A stretch of 64,000 nucleotides of DNA. It comes from Cohnella rhizoplanae (lineage in GTDB: Bacteria; Bacillota; Bacilli; Paenibacillales; Paenibacillaceae). The position numbers and the translations under genes were made by a program. A model generated the notes under the pieces. It was not told where the DNA came from. It was given only the letters and a program-made list of their open reading frames with translations, and did not search any database. Numbering within the stretch: position 1 is the stretch's first letter; every line of letters starts with the position of its first letter. Positions 27,130 to 37,500 of the stretch are shown here, piece by piece. Location of the stretch: assembly GCF_948329515.1 (NCBI RefSeq), contig NZ_CAOJCN010000007.1, positions 124,001 to 188,000 on the forward strand, in the 5' to 3' direction.

Positions 27130-28734
27130 TTATGCTTTTTTGTTTTCGGCCCGCCAGGCGTCGATTTGCTTCTGCAGCTCCGCCTGCACCTTTTCGATGC
27201 CGGCGCTCTTTAGCTTGGCGTTGCGTTCTTCGAGCAGCTTTTCCGGGTTTTTGACGGCGCCGGTGAAGATCGACTGGTACTCGGTGACGACGGCGGTCAT
27301 CTGCGTGATCTCGTTTTTCACGTTGGACTCGTCGAACACGAAGCCCATGAGCGGGAAGCGCTTCGCTTCGTTGTTGAACTTCTCCCAGCTCGTGTACAGA
27401 TCGTCCGGCTGGCCCGGCTTCAGGTAGTTGAGGAGCTGGTTGCCGACGACCCAGGAGGTTCCGGGGTTGTAGCCGCTGTCGGCGATCGGCTCGATCCGGT
27501 TCTCGCCGGCCTTTTTGTAGTGCTTGCCTTCGATGCCGTTGACGAACAGATTGATGACGTACGGATCGGTATGCAGGTAGTTCAGCACCATCATCGCGCG
27601 ATCCGGATCCTTGGACGTGCGGGAGATCGCGAACATCGAGCCCGCGGCCAGGTCCGTCGTGACGATCGGCTCTTCGACGACATGGGACACATAGTCGTAC
27701 TTGCTGTCGGTGGCGAGCTTCATCTCGATGTCGGCGCCCGGCTTCCACGTGGCGGCCTGTACCCAGATCTTGCCTTCCTTCTGCAGGTCGTTGATCGTCG
27801 TCGTGCTCGTCGCGGCGTCGGCGTTGATATAGCCCTTCTCGTAGAAGCTGCGGAACAGGCCCAGCTCCTTTTTGTTGATGTCCGCGATCTCGGGATCGAG
27901 CACCGACTTGACCTTCATCTCGTCGGACGACTTGTAGTCGAGCAGGAACATCGGCGTCTTGGCCGGCGCCGGGCCGATCGGCCGGTAGTTGCCGCTCGTC
28001 TCGTACATCATGAAGCCGCCGCCGAAGTTGCCCGAGCCCCCTGCTACGTAGTATGGAATGATGCCGGGTTCGCCTGCCTTGACCTTTTCCATCCAAGGCT
28101 CGAGGTCGGCCATCGAGTTGATGCCGTCGATCGGAATCTGGTACTTGTCGACGATGTCCTTGCGGTACATGATCGCCTTGCCCTGCGTGATCTCCTTGTT
28201 CGTCGGAACCGCGTACAGCTTGCCCTTGAGGCGCGGCGCCTCCAGGTAGAGCGGGTTCAGGCGTTCCTGCAGGCCCTGCCCGTACTTCGCTACCAGGTCG
28301 TCCAGCTCGATGAAGGCGCCTTTGGAAACGTTGCCAAAGAAGTTCAGCCAGGAGGCCGTGAACACGAGGTCCATCTTCTCGCCGGTATTCATCATCAGCT
28401 CGGTGCGATTTTTATAATCGCTCGAAGCGATCGGCTGCAGCTTGACCGTCGCGTTGATTTTTTCTTTGAAAAATTCGTTCAGCTTCGCTTCGACGAGCGC
28501 GTCGTCCGCCTGCGGCTTGCCGAAGTACACGATCGATACCTCGTACGGGGCGAGCTCGCTCGGCGCGGCGCTCTCGGACGGAGCCGCGCTTCCGGAAGCG
28601 GACGCGCTCGGCGCGGCGGAGCTTGCCGGAGGCGACGATGCCTCCTTCTCGTTGCCGCCGGCGCATGCCTGCAGGATCGTGGCGAAGGCGAAGACGAGCG
28701 CCAGCGCCGGGATATGCCTTTTCGTTTTTCTCAT
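27130..28734 (-). CDS. Extracellular solute-binding lipoprotein (carbohydrate ABC importer)
   Basis: 534-residue binding protein of the LplA/YtcQ type. A signal peptide ends in the lipobox ILQAC, so the mature protein is anchored by a lipidated Cys (residue ~23). A Ser/Ala/Pro linker (~30-60) leads to the two-lobed SBP fold with the typical phrases MMNTGEKMDLVFTASWLNFF and GKLYAVPTNKEITQG. GGAGGG precedes the ATG. It is third in the operon after two permeases. Members of this family bind oligosaccharides such as oligogalacturonides or mannan fragments; the ligand here is not determined. Confidence 0.92.
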   Translation of the reverse strand: MRKTKRHIPALALVFAFATILQACAGGNEKEASSPPASSAAPSASASGSAAPSESAAPSELAPYEVSIVYFGKPQADDALVEAKLNEFFKEKINATVKLQPIASSDYKNRTELMMNTGEKMDLVFTASWLNFFGNVSKGAFIELDDLVAKYGQGLQERLNPLYLEAPRLKGKLYAVPTNKEITQGKAIMYRKDIVDKYQIPIDGINSMADLEPWMEKVKAGEPGIIPYYVAGGSGNFGGGFMMYETSGNYRPIGPAPAKTPMFLLDYKSSDEMKVKSVLDPEIADINKKELGLFRSFYEKGYINADAATSTTTINDLQKEGKIWVQAATWKPGADIEMKLATDSKYDYVSHVVEEPIVTTDLAAGSMFAISRTSKDPDRAMMVLNYLHTDPYVINLFVNGIEGKHYKKAGENRIEPIADSGYNPGTSWVVGNQLLNYLKPGQPDDLYTSWEKFNNEAKRFPLMGFVFDESNVKNEITQMTAVVTEYQSIFTGAVKNPEKLLEERNAKLKSAGIEKVQAELQKQIDAWRAENKKA

Positions 28735-28835
28735 TGCGTGTAACCCTCCTGGTATTTAATTCAGATTATATAGATCGGCCGGGGATCGGCATAGCGATCG
28801 TGCCTTCGGCCGGGACTACCGCGGTTCGGGGAGGA

Positions 28836-29747
28836 TCAGCCTTTGACGGCGCCGATCGTGAGGCCCTTGACGAAGTATTTCTGGAAGAAAGGATAGACGA
28901 GCAGGATCGGTCCCATCCCGACGACGGCCATTGCCATCTGCAGCGATTCGTTCGGCAGATCGCGCATCAGCTCGGGATTCTGCGCCGCCAGCTGCACGTT
29001 CTCCCGCAGATACTGGATATCGTTCAGCACGCGGATCATGAGGAATTGCACAGGATACTTCTCTTCCTCGCGGATGAACAATAGGGCGTTGAACCAGTCG
29101 TTCCAGAATAGGATCGTGCTGAACAGCGCCATCGTCGCCATGACCGGCAGCGAGAGCGGCAGGACGATGCGGACGAAGATCCGCAGCTCCCCCGCGCCGT
29201 CGATCCGGGCAGACTCGATGAGCGCCGGATGGATCGTCGTCTGGAAGAAGGTCCGCATGATAATGACGTTAAAGGGGACGATGAGCAGCGGCAAAATAAG
29301 CGCCGCATACGAATCCAGCAGGCCGAGGCCCTGGGTGAACACGATGTACTTGCTCACGATCCCGCCGCTGAACAGCATCGTGAAGAACAGGAAAAAGGTG
29401 AAAAACGGACGCAGCGGATAGTCCTGGCGGGAGATCGGGTAGGCGTAGAGCGCCATCAGCAGCACGCTGAGCACGGTACCGGCGGCGGTAATGCCGATGC
29501 TGACGCCGTAGGCGCGCAGAATCGTGCCGTAGTCCTTGAACAGGCTCTCGTAAGCGATGAGCGACCACTTGGCGGGGAAGAAGCTGTAGCCCCGGTTCAG
29601 CAAGGAATCGTTGTGCGTGAACGAGACGATGATGACCAGCGCGACGGGCAGCACGCAGCCCAGCGCCAAGGCGATGAATCCGCCGTTCAAGACGATGTTG
29701 GTGAGCGGCGAGATCGAATTCTCGCGTCTGCTCGCGGTTTTCGACAT
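28836..29747 (-). CDS. Carbohydrate ABC transporter permease, LplC/YtcP type
   Basis: 303-residue inner-membrane permease with six helices and the EAA loop ESARIDGAGELRIFVRIVLPLS (~185-205, cited in part) that docks the ATPase. ATG 29747 has GAGGTGA nine bases before it. It lies 24 bases after the partner permease. No ATPase gene is present in the operon, as usual for these systems, which share the global MsmX-type ATPase. Confidence 0.93.
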   Translation of the reverse strand: MSKTASRRENSISPLTNIVLNGGFIALALGCVLPVALVIIVSFTHNDSLLNRGYSFFPAKWSLIAYESLFKDYGTILRAYGVSIGITAAGTVLSVLLMALYAYPISRQDYPLRPFFTFFLFFTMLFSGGIVSKYIVFTQGLGLLDSYAALILPLLIVPFNVIIMRTFFQTTIHPALIESARIDGAGELRIFVRIVLPLSLPVMATMALFSTILFWNDWFNALLFIREEEKYPVQFLMIRVLNDIQYLRENVQLAAQNPELMRDLPNESLQMAMAVVGMGPILLVYPFFQKYFVKGLTIGAVKG

Positions 29748-29771
29748 GGTTATAGTCACCTCGGTTTTTTA

Positions 29772-30698
29772 CTAGAACAGAGCTTGCTCTTTGTCGATCT
29801 TGCGCACCGAAGCGTTGGTCAGCAGCACTAACGCGAAGCCCAGCACGGATTGGACGAGCGCCGCCGCGGACGACATGCCGATGTCGTTGAGCTCCTTGAG
29901 CGCGCGGTACACGTAGGTGTCCACGGTATCGGTGACGGGATACAGGGCGCCCGAGTTCATCGGCACCTGATAGAACAGGCCGAAGTCGGAGTTGAAGACA
30001 TGCCCCATATTGAGGATCGTGATGATGATGATGACCGGCCGGATCGTGGGCAGCGTGATATGGAAGATCTGCCGCCACTTCGATGCGCCGTCGATGACGG
30101 CGGCCTCGTAATACTCGGGATCGATGCCCGCGATCGCGGCGATATAGATGACGGCGCCGATGCCGACGCCCTTCCAGGCGCTGACGATCGTCAGGATATA
30201 AGGCCAGTACGACGTCTCCGAATACCAGAATACGTGCGAGTTGCCCAGCCACTCGACGATCGTATGGTTGATGAAGCCTTTCTCCGGATTGAGAAAGCCG
30301 TACACGAGATAGCTCACGACGACCATCGAGAGGAAATACGGCATGATGAGGAAGGTCTGGTAGCTCTTCGCGAGCAAGCGGTTCCGGATCTCGTTGATCG
30401 CGACGGCGATCGCCACGGACAGCACCAGATTGACGATCATGAAGACGAGGCTGTAGGATACCGTATTGCGGGCGATCCGCCAGATCGAGCCCGAGGTGAA
30501 CAGGAACTCGAAGTTGTCGAAGCCGACCCAAGGGCTCCGCCAGATGCCGTCGATATAGTTGATGTCCTTGAAGGCGATGAACACGCCGAACATCGGCAGG
30601 TAGTTGTTCAGGACGAGCACGGCCAGGGAGGGCACGATCATCAGGGTCAGATACCTGTACTTCCAAAAGAGCTTCCATCTTGCGTGCAACGGCGCCAC
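29772..30698 (-). CDS. Carbohydrate ABC transporter permease, LplB/YtcP-partner type
   Basis: 308 residues, six helices, starting with the family phrase YRYLTLMIVPSLAVLVLNNYLPMFG and an EAA-like loop EYYEAAVIDGASKWRQI. The start is probably GTG 30698, though its AAAGGA is only a few bases away, and a TTG nine bases later has better spacing. It is the first gene of the importer operon. A -10-like TATACT (30716-30721) and a bipartite motif (30742-30776) shared with the regulator promoter lie upstream. Confidence 0.92.
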   Translation of the reverse strand: MAPLHARWKLFWKYRYLTLMIVPSLAVLVLNNYLPMFGVFIAFKDINYIDGIWRSPWVGFDNFEFLFTSGSIWRIARNTVSYSLVFMIVNLVLSVAIAVAINEIRNRLLAKSYQTFLIMPYFLSMVVVSYLVYGFLNPEKGFINHTIVEWLGNSHVFWYSETSYWPYILTIVSAWKGVGIGAVIYIAAIAGIDPEYYEAAVIDGASKWRQIFHITLPTIRPVIIIITILNMGHVFNSDFGLFYQVPMNSGALYPVTDTVDTYVYRALKELNDIGMSSAAALVQSVLGFALVLLTNASVRKIDKEQALF

Positions 30699-30715
30699 AT
30701 CCTTTCTGTGTCTTC

Positions 30716-30776
30716 AGTATAGAGGGGCGGTCCGCCTGCGACGATGATGTATTCCTGTCTGAATGTGATGTAAAAT
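30716..30776 (-). promoter_or_regulatory. Activator-type promoter of the sugar importer operon
   Basis: TATACT (30716-30721) has no -35 consensus. In its place lies CGATGAT-N16-GTGATGTAAAAT (30742-30776, plus strand), also found with N17 before the response regulator gene at 34372-34407. On the minus strand this reads as two TACATCA half-sites 21 bases apart, the usual spacing for AraC-family activators. Control by the adjacent YesN-type regulator is inferred. Confidence 0.6.
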
Positions 30777-30807
30777 GAGCAGCCTGTCGCGCGATCTCGC
30801 CGAAATG

Positions 30808-30852
30808 CAAAAAGCCGTTCGCCCGGTCGCTTGACGACCTGATGAACGGCTC
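30808..30852 (-). terminator. Terminator of the kinase-regulator operon
   Basis: AGCCGTTC / GAACGGCT stem with an extended loop, followed on the minus strand by TTTTTGCATTTC, 66 bases past the kinase stop. Confidence 0.78.
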
Positions 30853-30917
30853 TCTATAGCTCGCGTTTATTCCCCGGCTCTCCTGTGGATTCTTCCGGCG
30901 CGCCAGGACCTCCGCGG

Positions 30918-32654
30918 TTAACCGCCGGCAGCCCGGGCCGGAATCGTGACGACCGCCCGCAGTCCGCTTCCCTCCGTGCGCTCGTAGCTGAGCCCGTAAG
31001 CCTCACCGAAGTGCAGCCGCACGCGCGCGTGTACATTGCGGATACCGTAGCCCTTGCCCGGCTCCTCGCCGTTCAGAATGCGGTCCAGCCGCTCCATGTC
31101 CACGGGCAGGAAGCCGTTGTCCTCTACCTCCAGGCGGATGTCGTCCCCGGCGCGCAGCGCGCGGATGACGATCAGCCCCTCGCCGTCCATGCTGCTCACG
31201 CTGTGGAAGATGGCGTTCTCCACGAGCGGCTGGAGGATGACCTTGGGCGTCAAGAAAGTCAGCAGCGCGTCGTCCACCTCCCAGCGGGCCTCGAACGTGT
31301 CGGGATAACGCTTCATCTGCAGCCTGCAATACGCCTGCGCATGCTCGAGCTCCTCGCCGATCGGGATCTCCGTTTTCCCTTTGCTCAGGCCGATCCGCAG
31401 CAGCTTGGACAGGTCCTTGACCATGTCGCCGACGCCCGAATTGCCGCTGTCCAGCGCGTACCAATAGATCGAATCCAGCGTGTTGTACAGCAGATGCGGC
31501 GTAATCTGCGAATGGAGCGCGGCGAGCTCGTTCTCCCGCTGCTGGATCTTGATGACGTAGTTCTCCTCGATGGAGCGGTCCAGCCTGTCCGTCATCTTCA
31601 GGAAAGCGCCGTACAGGATGCCGAACTCGTCGCCGCGCAGCAGCGCGTCGTCTACGTCCACCTGCTTGCCCGGCTCGTAGACCCGCGTGATCTTCGTCAG
31701 CCGGATGAGGGGACGCACGACGATCCGCAGCAGATAGAGCACGAAGGCGAGCACGCACAGCAGGTAGATCGCGGAGGCGGCCATGATGATCCACTGGAAG
31801 GCGGTCCGTCTGTCGGCGACGGCGCCCAGCGGAATCTGGTAGACGAGCCTGGTGCCGAAGGCGGAGCGTCTGGAAAAAGCGTAGAGCAGCTCCTCGCCGC
31901 CCCGGCTGGCGAAATAATACCCTTCGGTTCCGCCGCGCAGCCGTTCGGGCATCCCTCTCATATCGAGCGGTTTGTCCCCGATCTGAATGAGCTGCTCGCC
32001 CGTATCGTTGAACAGGTAGATGCCCGCGCCGTCGGCGAGCCCTACGGAGACGAGGTCCCGCTTCAACAGCGCCTCGAGCCTCGATACGACGAGGAAGCCC
32101 AGCGTATCGTCGTACGCCTTGGGATTCAGGATGGCGCGGACGAGGCTGACGGTCGGGGCGCTGCCGTCGGTCGACAGTGGGATCAGCGTCGCGCCGCCCT
32201 TCTCCTTCAGCGCCCGGGCGGCCCACTCCGGCAGCGCGGACGTGTTCCAGCTTATATATTTGAAGCCGCGGGTCTTGTTGGACAGGTCGAACGGCGCGCT
32301 TTTCCCCTCCTTGTTGGTCATGTACAGCGTATACTCCGTGCCGTCCGACGACCAGCGCTCCAATACGGAGTCCGCCTCCCGCATCTGGCCGAGCGTCTCG
32401 ATGTTCGTCCAGAACCGGTACTGCCCGTCGTCGCCGAAGAAATGGGTGTCCAGCAGGGTGACGGTCTTGTCGCTGACGGCGGAGAGCGTCTTCTCCAAGG
32501 TGACGTGGTTCTGCTTCACGAGCTGCAGCGTCGTGAGCCCCACTTCGTCCCGCATGGAGTCCGCGGCTTTGTAGGCGGAGATCCAGCCGACGACCAGGAA
32601 GGGACAGACGATGAACAGCGCGAAGGCGATCGTGACTTTGTATTTGAGCTTCAG
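30918..32654 (-). CDS. YesM-type sensor histidine kinase
   Basis: Membrane kinase of about 578 residues. One helix near residues 6-27, an extracytoplasmic dCache-like sensor (~30-285), a second helix (~300-320), a HAMP domain, a His_kinase domain with the phospho-acceptor in LHSQITPHLLYNTLDSIYWYA, and a HATPase_c domain with KVILQPLVENAIFHSV and DNG. No ATG or GTG gives a sensible start. A CTG at 32652-32654 forms a CTGA overlap with the regulator stop and has GGGGGA six bases upstream, so I place the start there with reservation. The long in-frame extension to 32840 overlaps the regulator. It presumably senses a sugar at the surface. Confidence 0.88.
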   Translation of the reverse strand: MKLKYKVTIAFALFIVCPFLVVGWISAYKAADSMRDEVGLTTLQLVKQNHVTLEKTLSAVSDKTVTLLDTHFFGDDGQYRFWTNIETLGQMREADSVLERWSSDGTEYTLYMTNKEGKSAPFDLSNKTRGFKYISWNTSALPEWAARALKEKGGATLIPLSTDGSAPTVSLVRAILNPKAYDDTLGFLVVSRLEALLKRDLVSVGLADGAGIYLFNDTGEQLIQIGDKPLDMRGMPERLRGGTEGYYFASRGGEELLYAFSRRSAFGTRLVYQIPLGAVADRRTAFQWIIMAASAIYLLCVLAFVLYLLRIVVRPLIRLTKITRVYEPGKQVDVDDALLRGDEFGILYGAFLKMTDRLDRSIEENYVIKIQQRENELAALHSQITPHLLYNTLDSIYWYALDSGNSGVGDMVKDLSKLLRIGLSKGKTEIPIGEELEHAQAYCRLQMKRYPDTFEARWEVDDALLTFLTPKVILQPLVENAIFHSVSSMDGEGLIVIRALRAGDDIRLEVEDNGFLPVDMERLDRILNGEEPGKGYGIRNVHARVRLHFGEAYGLSYERTEGSGLRAVVTIPARAAGG

Positions 32655-34282
32655 CCGCCATCCCCCTGCCTCTCCTTGCGGTACTCGGCCGGACTTAAGC
32701 CGGCGTATCGCTTGAACATGCGCCCGAAGTGCTCCGGCGATTCGTAGCCGACGGCATAAGCGATCTCGTAGCGCTTTTTGTCGGTCGTCTCGAGCATGTA
32801 CTTCGCCTCTTCGATGCGCAGCTCCGTGACGTAATCCCACAGGTTCTGGCCCGTCTCCCGCTTGAACAGGTAGCTAAGGTAGGCGGTGCTGAAATGAACC
32901 TCGCCCGCGATATCCTGGATCTTGAGCGCCGGGTCGCGGAAGCGCTGACGGATGAAGCCGGTGATGCGCGCGAGAATGGAGCGGTCGCGCGCCTGCGCGA
33001 GCTGCCCCAGCATCTCCGCGACCTCGGGGACGTACGCCGCCAGCGCCGCAAGCTTGCCGTCGGCGTCCGCGCCGCGGAAGTACGCGTCCGGATCGAACCG
33101 GTGCAGCGACATCCCGTTCGCCCTGCCCTGCTCGAGCAGCAGGCCGTACAGCCGATAAGCCAGCATGCCGAAGTAGCTGTTGAAGATCTCCGGCTCGCCC
33201 TGCAGCAGGCGGAGCGTCTCCAGCAGCTCCGCGCCGTCCGGCCGGACCTCCCCGGCGTTCGCCTTCAGCGCCTGCGCATAGGCGTCCACCTGCGCGATCC
33301 AGGCGGCGATGCCGAGATTTTCCCGCGCCTTGCGGTCCTCGAAGTAAAACACGCGCTGCCCGGGGTGCATGTGGCGCCACTCCGCGGCGGCCTTTGCCTC
33401 GTCCATCAGCTTCGGCAGCATGAACACGTCCGCGTGCAGCGAGCTGATGCCCACCGTCGTCTCGACGTTCAGATAGCTTTTCAGATTCATATGGATCATC
33501 TGTCCGATGAGATGGAGCTGCGACTGGATGCGCGCGCCCCGATCGTCCTCCTGCGGCTCGTCGAGCCGGAGGATAGCGACGATCTCGTTGCCGTAGCCGC
33601 TGAGCGACAGTCCCCGCCACTCGCCCAGGCTCTCGTTCAATATGTTGATGGAGGCGTACTTAAGCAGCTTGCGGTCGGACAGCGCGATCTCTTTGTCGCT
33701 GAAGCCGCCGCGGGTGAGGTCCGGCCGGATCGAGACGACCCCGAACAGCCCGCCTAGCGCCTGATCGCCGAGCAATGCCGCCAGCGCCTCGCCGTCCCTG
33801 GCCGGGAGATCGCCCTCCGTCACGAGCGCCGCCAGCAGCTCGCCCATCCCCGGCTTGCCTCGGCCGGCGCGCTGCGCCTCGGTCAGCGCCAGCGACTGGC
33901 GGCCGATCGTCTCGTTCTCCCGCAGCACGCTGCCTACGACCCGCAGCAGATCGTCGCGCTCGACCGGCTTGACGAGATAATCCCGCGCGCCCAGCCGCAG
34001 CGACTTTTTCGCGAAGTCGAATTTCTCGTGGGCCGAGATGACGATCACCGGCAGATGAGGCTGCTCCATATAGATGGTCTCCATCAGCTCGATGCCGCTC
34101 ATGCGGCTCATCTGGATGTCCGTCAGGACCAGATCGAACGTCTCCATCCGCAAATAATCGACGGCCTCGAAGCCGTTCAGCGCCGTCTCTACGTGCGCGA
34201 TATTCAGTTCCGAGCCGAGCAGGAAGTTCTTGATGCCCGTGCTCACCCTGGGCTCGTCGTCGACGACCAATATTTTGTGCAT
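32651..34282 (-). CDS. YesN-type response regulator with AraC DNA-binding domain
   Basis: 543 residues: receiver domain (1-120) with VVDDEP, phospho-acceptor Asp55 in DLVLTDIQMSRM and switch Lys in YLVKPVERDDLL; a ~300-residue linker region of the type found in Paenibacillaceae regulators; and two helix-turn-helix units of an AraC domain (~440-540) with DIAGEVHFSTAYLSYLFKRETG and EHFGRMFKRYAGLSPAEYR. GGGGGAGG precedes the ATG. It is the first gene of the operon with the kinase and is divergent from the GH9 gene. It likely activates the importer operon. Confidence 0.93.
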   Translation of the reverse strand: MHKILVVDDEPRVSTGIKNFLLGSELNIAHVETALNGFEAVDYLRMETFDLVLTDIQMSRMSGIELMETIYMEQPHLPVIVISAHEKFDFAKKSLRLGARDYLVKPVERDDLLRVVGSVLRENETIGRQSLALTEAQRAGRGKPGMGELLAALVTEGDLPARDGEALAALLGDQALGGLFGVVSIRPDLTRGGFSDKEIALSDRKLLKYASINILNESLGEWRGLSLSGYGNEIVAILRLDEPQEDDRGARIQSQLHLIGQMIHMNLKSYLNVETTVGISSLHADVFMLPKLMDEAKAAAEWRHMHPGQRVFYFEDRKARENLGIAAWIAQVDAYAQALKANAGEVRPDGAELLETLRLLQGEPEIFNSYFGMLAYRLYGLLLEQGRANGMSLHRFDPDAYFRGADADGKLAALAAYVPEVAEMLGQLAQARDRSILARITGFIRQRFRDPALKIQDIAGEVHFSTAYLSYLFKRETGQNLWDYVTELRIEEAKYMLETTDKKRYEIAYAVGYESPEHFGRMFKRYAGLSPAEYRKERQGDGG

Positions 34283-34371
34283 GTCCGCTGCCTCCCCCGC
34301 CGTCCTCGCCGCCTGTCCGGTTCGGACGATACTCCCGTCAGGTCTAGCCTAAGCCAGGACGCGACCGCTGT

Positions 34372-34407
34372 CGATGATCTTTTTCTTCGAATCGTGTGAT
34401 GTAAAAT
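34372..34407 (-). promoter_or_regulatory. Putative operator upstream of the YesN-type regulator
   Basis: CGATGAT-N17-GTGATGTAAAAT on the plus strand, matching the importer promoter motif at 30742-30776. It sits about 90 bases before the regulator start, which would allow autoregulation. A weaker TTACATC half-site at 34438-34444 points toward the GH9 gene. Confidence 0.55.
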
Positions 34408-34517
34408 CATGCGCGAATAAATCACAAGCGGACGAGATTACATCCTCGCGAGCGATAGGCGGCATGATTACGATAACATTGTAAGCGACTCCACAAAGAC
34501 GAATGGAGGCCTCATTA

Positions 34518-37500
34518 ATGACCAGTGTTAGGACATGGAAAGGAATGGCAAGGAAATCGATCGCCGGCCTGCTGGGCCTGGCGCTCCTGCTCGGCCTGCT
34601 CGCGCCCCTCGGCGCAGCTTCGGCGGCCGTCGCGCCGCTGCCTGGCCCCGGCAACCCGCTGCTCTACGACGACTTCGGCGGCGGCGGCTTGTACAAGCAG
34701 AACTGGACCAATTGGTACAACCAGAGCGGCGGTACCGGCGCCTTTTCCAAAGTGACCGTCGATTCGCGGCAGGTCGGCAAGTTCGCGCAGACGCCGAGCA
34801 GCGGCGCCTCCTGGGCCAAGTTCCAGCCGATGAACGAGTCCGTCGACCTGACGGGCTACCGCTACCTGAACGTCACGATGAAAAACCCGGGCTACGCGGA
34901 CTCGCTCATCCGGGTCGCGGTGAACGACGGCACGGCCAACTACAATCTGACGGGCGGATGGGTATCCGTCCCGGCGAATTGGACGACGCGCCAATACGAC
35001 CTCGATACGCTCGCGCCCGCGCTCAAGAAGAAGACGGCCAAGCTGGAAATATGGTTGCGCCAGTCGGGCGGCGCATACGGCGAGACGCTCATCGACGACA
35101 TCTTCGCCTCGACGGACGACAGCGGAACGGCGCCGACGCTGACCGGCGGCATGAGCGCCAACTCGTCCGCTTACACCCAGAACACGGCGTTCACCTTCCG
35201 CGCGACCTATACGGACGCCGACAATGAAAAGCCGTTCGCCATGCAGCTCGTCGTCGACGATACCGCCTACGATATGCTCGAGACCGACGGCGGCGATACA
35301 ACCTATTCGGACGGCAAGGATTATTACTACATCACGAAGCTTCCCGTAGGGACGCATACGCACTTCTTCCGCGCGGGGGATCTCACCTCGGACGAGGTGC
35401 GGACGGCGCTGCAGACGGCTCCGGCCGTCACGCAGTCGAGCGAGGCGCTGGACGTCGTCGTCAGCCAGGCCGGCTACAACGCCGGCGGGTTCAAGAATGC
35501 CCAGGTCGCGTCGACGAGCGCGCTCGCCGACCTGTCCTATCAGGTGAAGGACGGCGGCGGCACCGCCGTCGCCTCGGGCACGATGACGTACGAGGGCTTC
35601 TTCTGGAACAGGCACGTATATTCGATCGACTTCTCTGCGGTCGGCACGGCCGGCAACGGGTACACGGTCGTCACCAACGGCACCTCCTCGTATCCGTTCC
35701 CGATCAAGTCCAACGTCTGGAACGATTACAAAGACGAGATGACGGCTTTCTACCGCCTGCAGCGCGCGAGCGTGGCGACGGAGGACGCCTACCCGGCCGG
35801 CTACAGCACCGTCGCGCCTTCGGCCAAGCTCTACCATGAAGCCGGCCACCTGGACGACGCCGCCTCGATCGACGGCACGACGCATTACGATCTTACGGGC
35901 GGCTGGTACGACGCGGGCGACTACGGCAAGTACGCAGGCAACCAGTGGGTCGCCGCCGAGATCGCGCTCGCTTATATCCGCCACGCCGACGCCCCGAGCG
36001 TGAAGTACGACAACGACGCGAACGGCATCCCCGATCTCGTCGACGAAGCGGTATTCGGCAGCGAATACTTGATCAAGTTCGCGAACCAATTCGGCGGCGA
36101 GCTGTACGACATCAAGAACAACGCGACGTTTGAGCATCCGGAGAAGTCTACCGATAACGTCAGCGGCAATGCCGACGACCGACGGATCAGCGGGCTCGGC
36201 GTCGGCGGCTCCGCCAAGGCGGCCGGCGCGCTGGCCGCGACGGCGCGCGCGATCGGCACCGCGATCGCCCAGGGCGACGTCGACACCTCGAAGATCGCGG
36301 CGCTCGAGGACTTCGCCGACGATTGCCTGGGGGCCGCCATCGTTTTCTACGATTACGTCGTCGCCCATCCGGACGGCGTCGTCGGCTCCTACTCGACGCG
36401 CGGCGGCATTCCGAATTCCAAGCTGCTCGCGGACGTAGAGCTGTATCTGCTGACGAACGATACCGACTACAAGGATGCCGCGACGGCGAACATCAACGCG
36501 CTTACGTTTGCCGATCTGTCATCGACCAACTACTGGGATATGCGGCCGATGTCGCTGGCGGAGTTCTACCCCGTCGCCGATACCGCTACGCAGGCCCATA
36601 TTCAGCAGCTGTTGAAGCAGCAGGTGGACTTCTTCCTGTCTTCGACGGACGACACGCCGTACGGCGTGCTGAACCAGTTCAAGAACTTCGGCGTGAACGA
36701 GCCTCACGCGTCCTATCTGGGCGACATGCTCCGTTATTATGAGCTGTTCGGCGATCCCGCGGCGCTGCGCGCCGTCGAGAAGGGCATATACTGGATTTTC
36801 GGAGAGAATCCGTGGAACATCAGTTGGGTGTCCGGCATCGGTTCCGATTTCGTCACGTATCCGCATACCCGGTACGACGAAGGCGCGAATTCTAACGCGA
36901 GCAATACGGGCATCGTTTTCCCCGGCGCGATGGTGAGCGGCCCGAACATGAAGGATACGAAGGACAAGACCAGCGTCAGCCCCTGGTACGAGGACCGCTC
37001 GCTGTACAATGACGACACGAACCAGTGGCGCTATAACGAGTTCAGCGTCAGCATCCAGGCCGGCCTGCTGTACACGATCATGGGCCTGAGCGCAAACGCT
37101 TCGGCCAGCTCCGCGGGAGGAACGCCGCCGCAGCAGCTGCCCGTGCTGTCTCCGGTCATCGGCGACTACGTGCGCGGCAACGTCACCGTGTTCGCGGGTC
37201 CCGCGAACGGCTTGACCGACGTGTCCTACTCGACTGCGGGGCAAGGCGGCCCTTATGTCCCGATGTCCGTATCGGGCGCGGTCTACGCCGTCACGATCAA
37301 CGAGAGCGCGTCCGCGCCGTATACGAACAAGCGGGTCGACGTCAGAGGCACCGACGGCGCAGGCAACTACACCTATAGCTCGACGCACTACACGGTCGCG
37401 GCGGCGCTGCCCGATCCGTCGCACCCGCTCCTCTATGACGACTTCGGCGGCGGGGGCTTATGGGGGTCGACCGGCGGCAATAATCAATGGGTAAACTGGT

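Noticed and set aside
27035-28096. N-terminal extension of the deacetylase-like frame
   Set aside because: It runs out of phase through the solute-binding protein gene; AAGGAGCGG points to ATG 27034.
30885-32747. 620-codon plus-strand frame opposite the kinase
   Set aside because: Antisense shadow; the minus strand has a full kinase.
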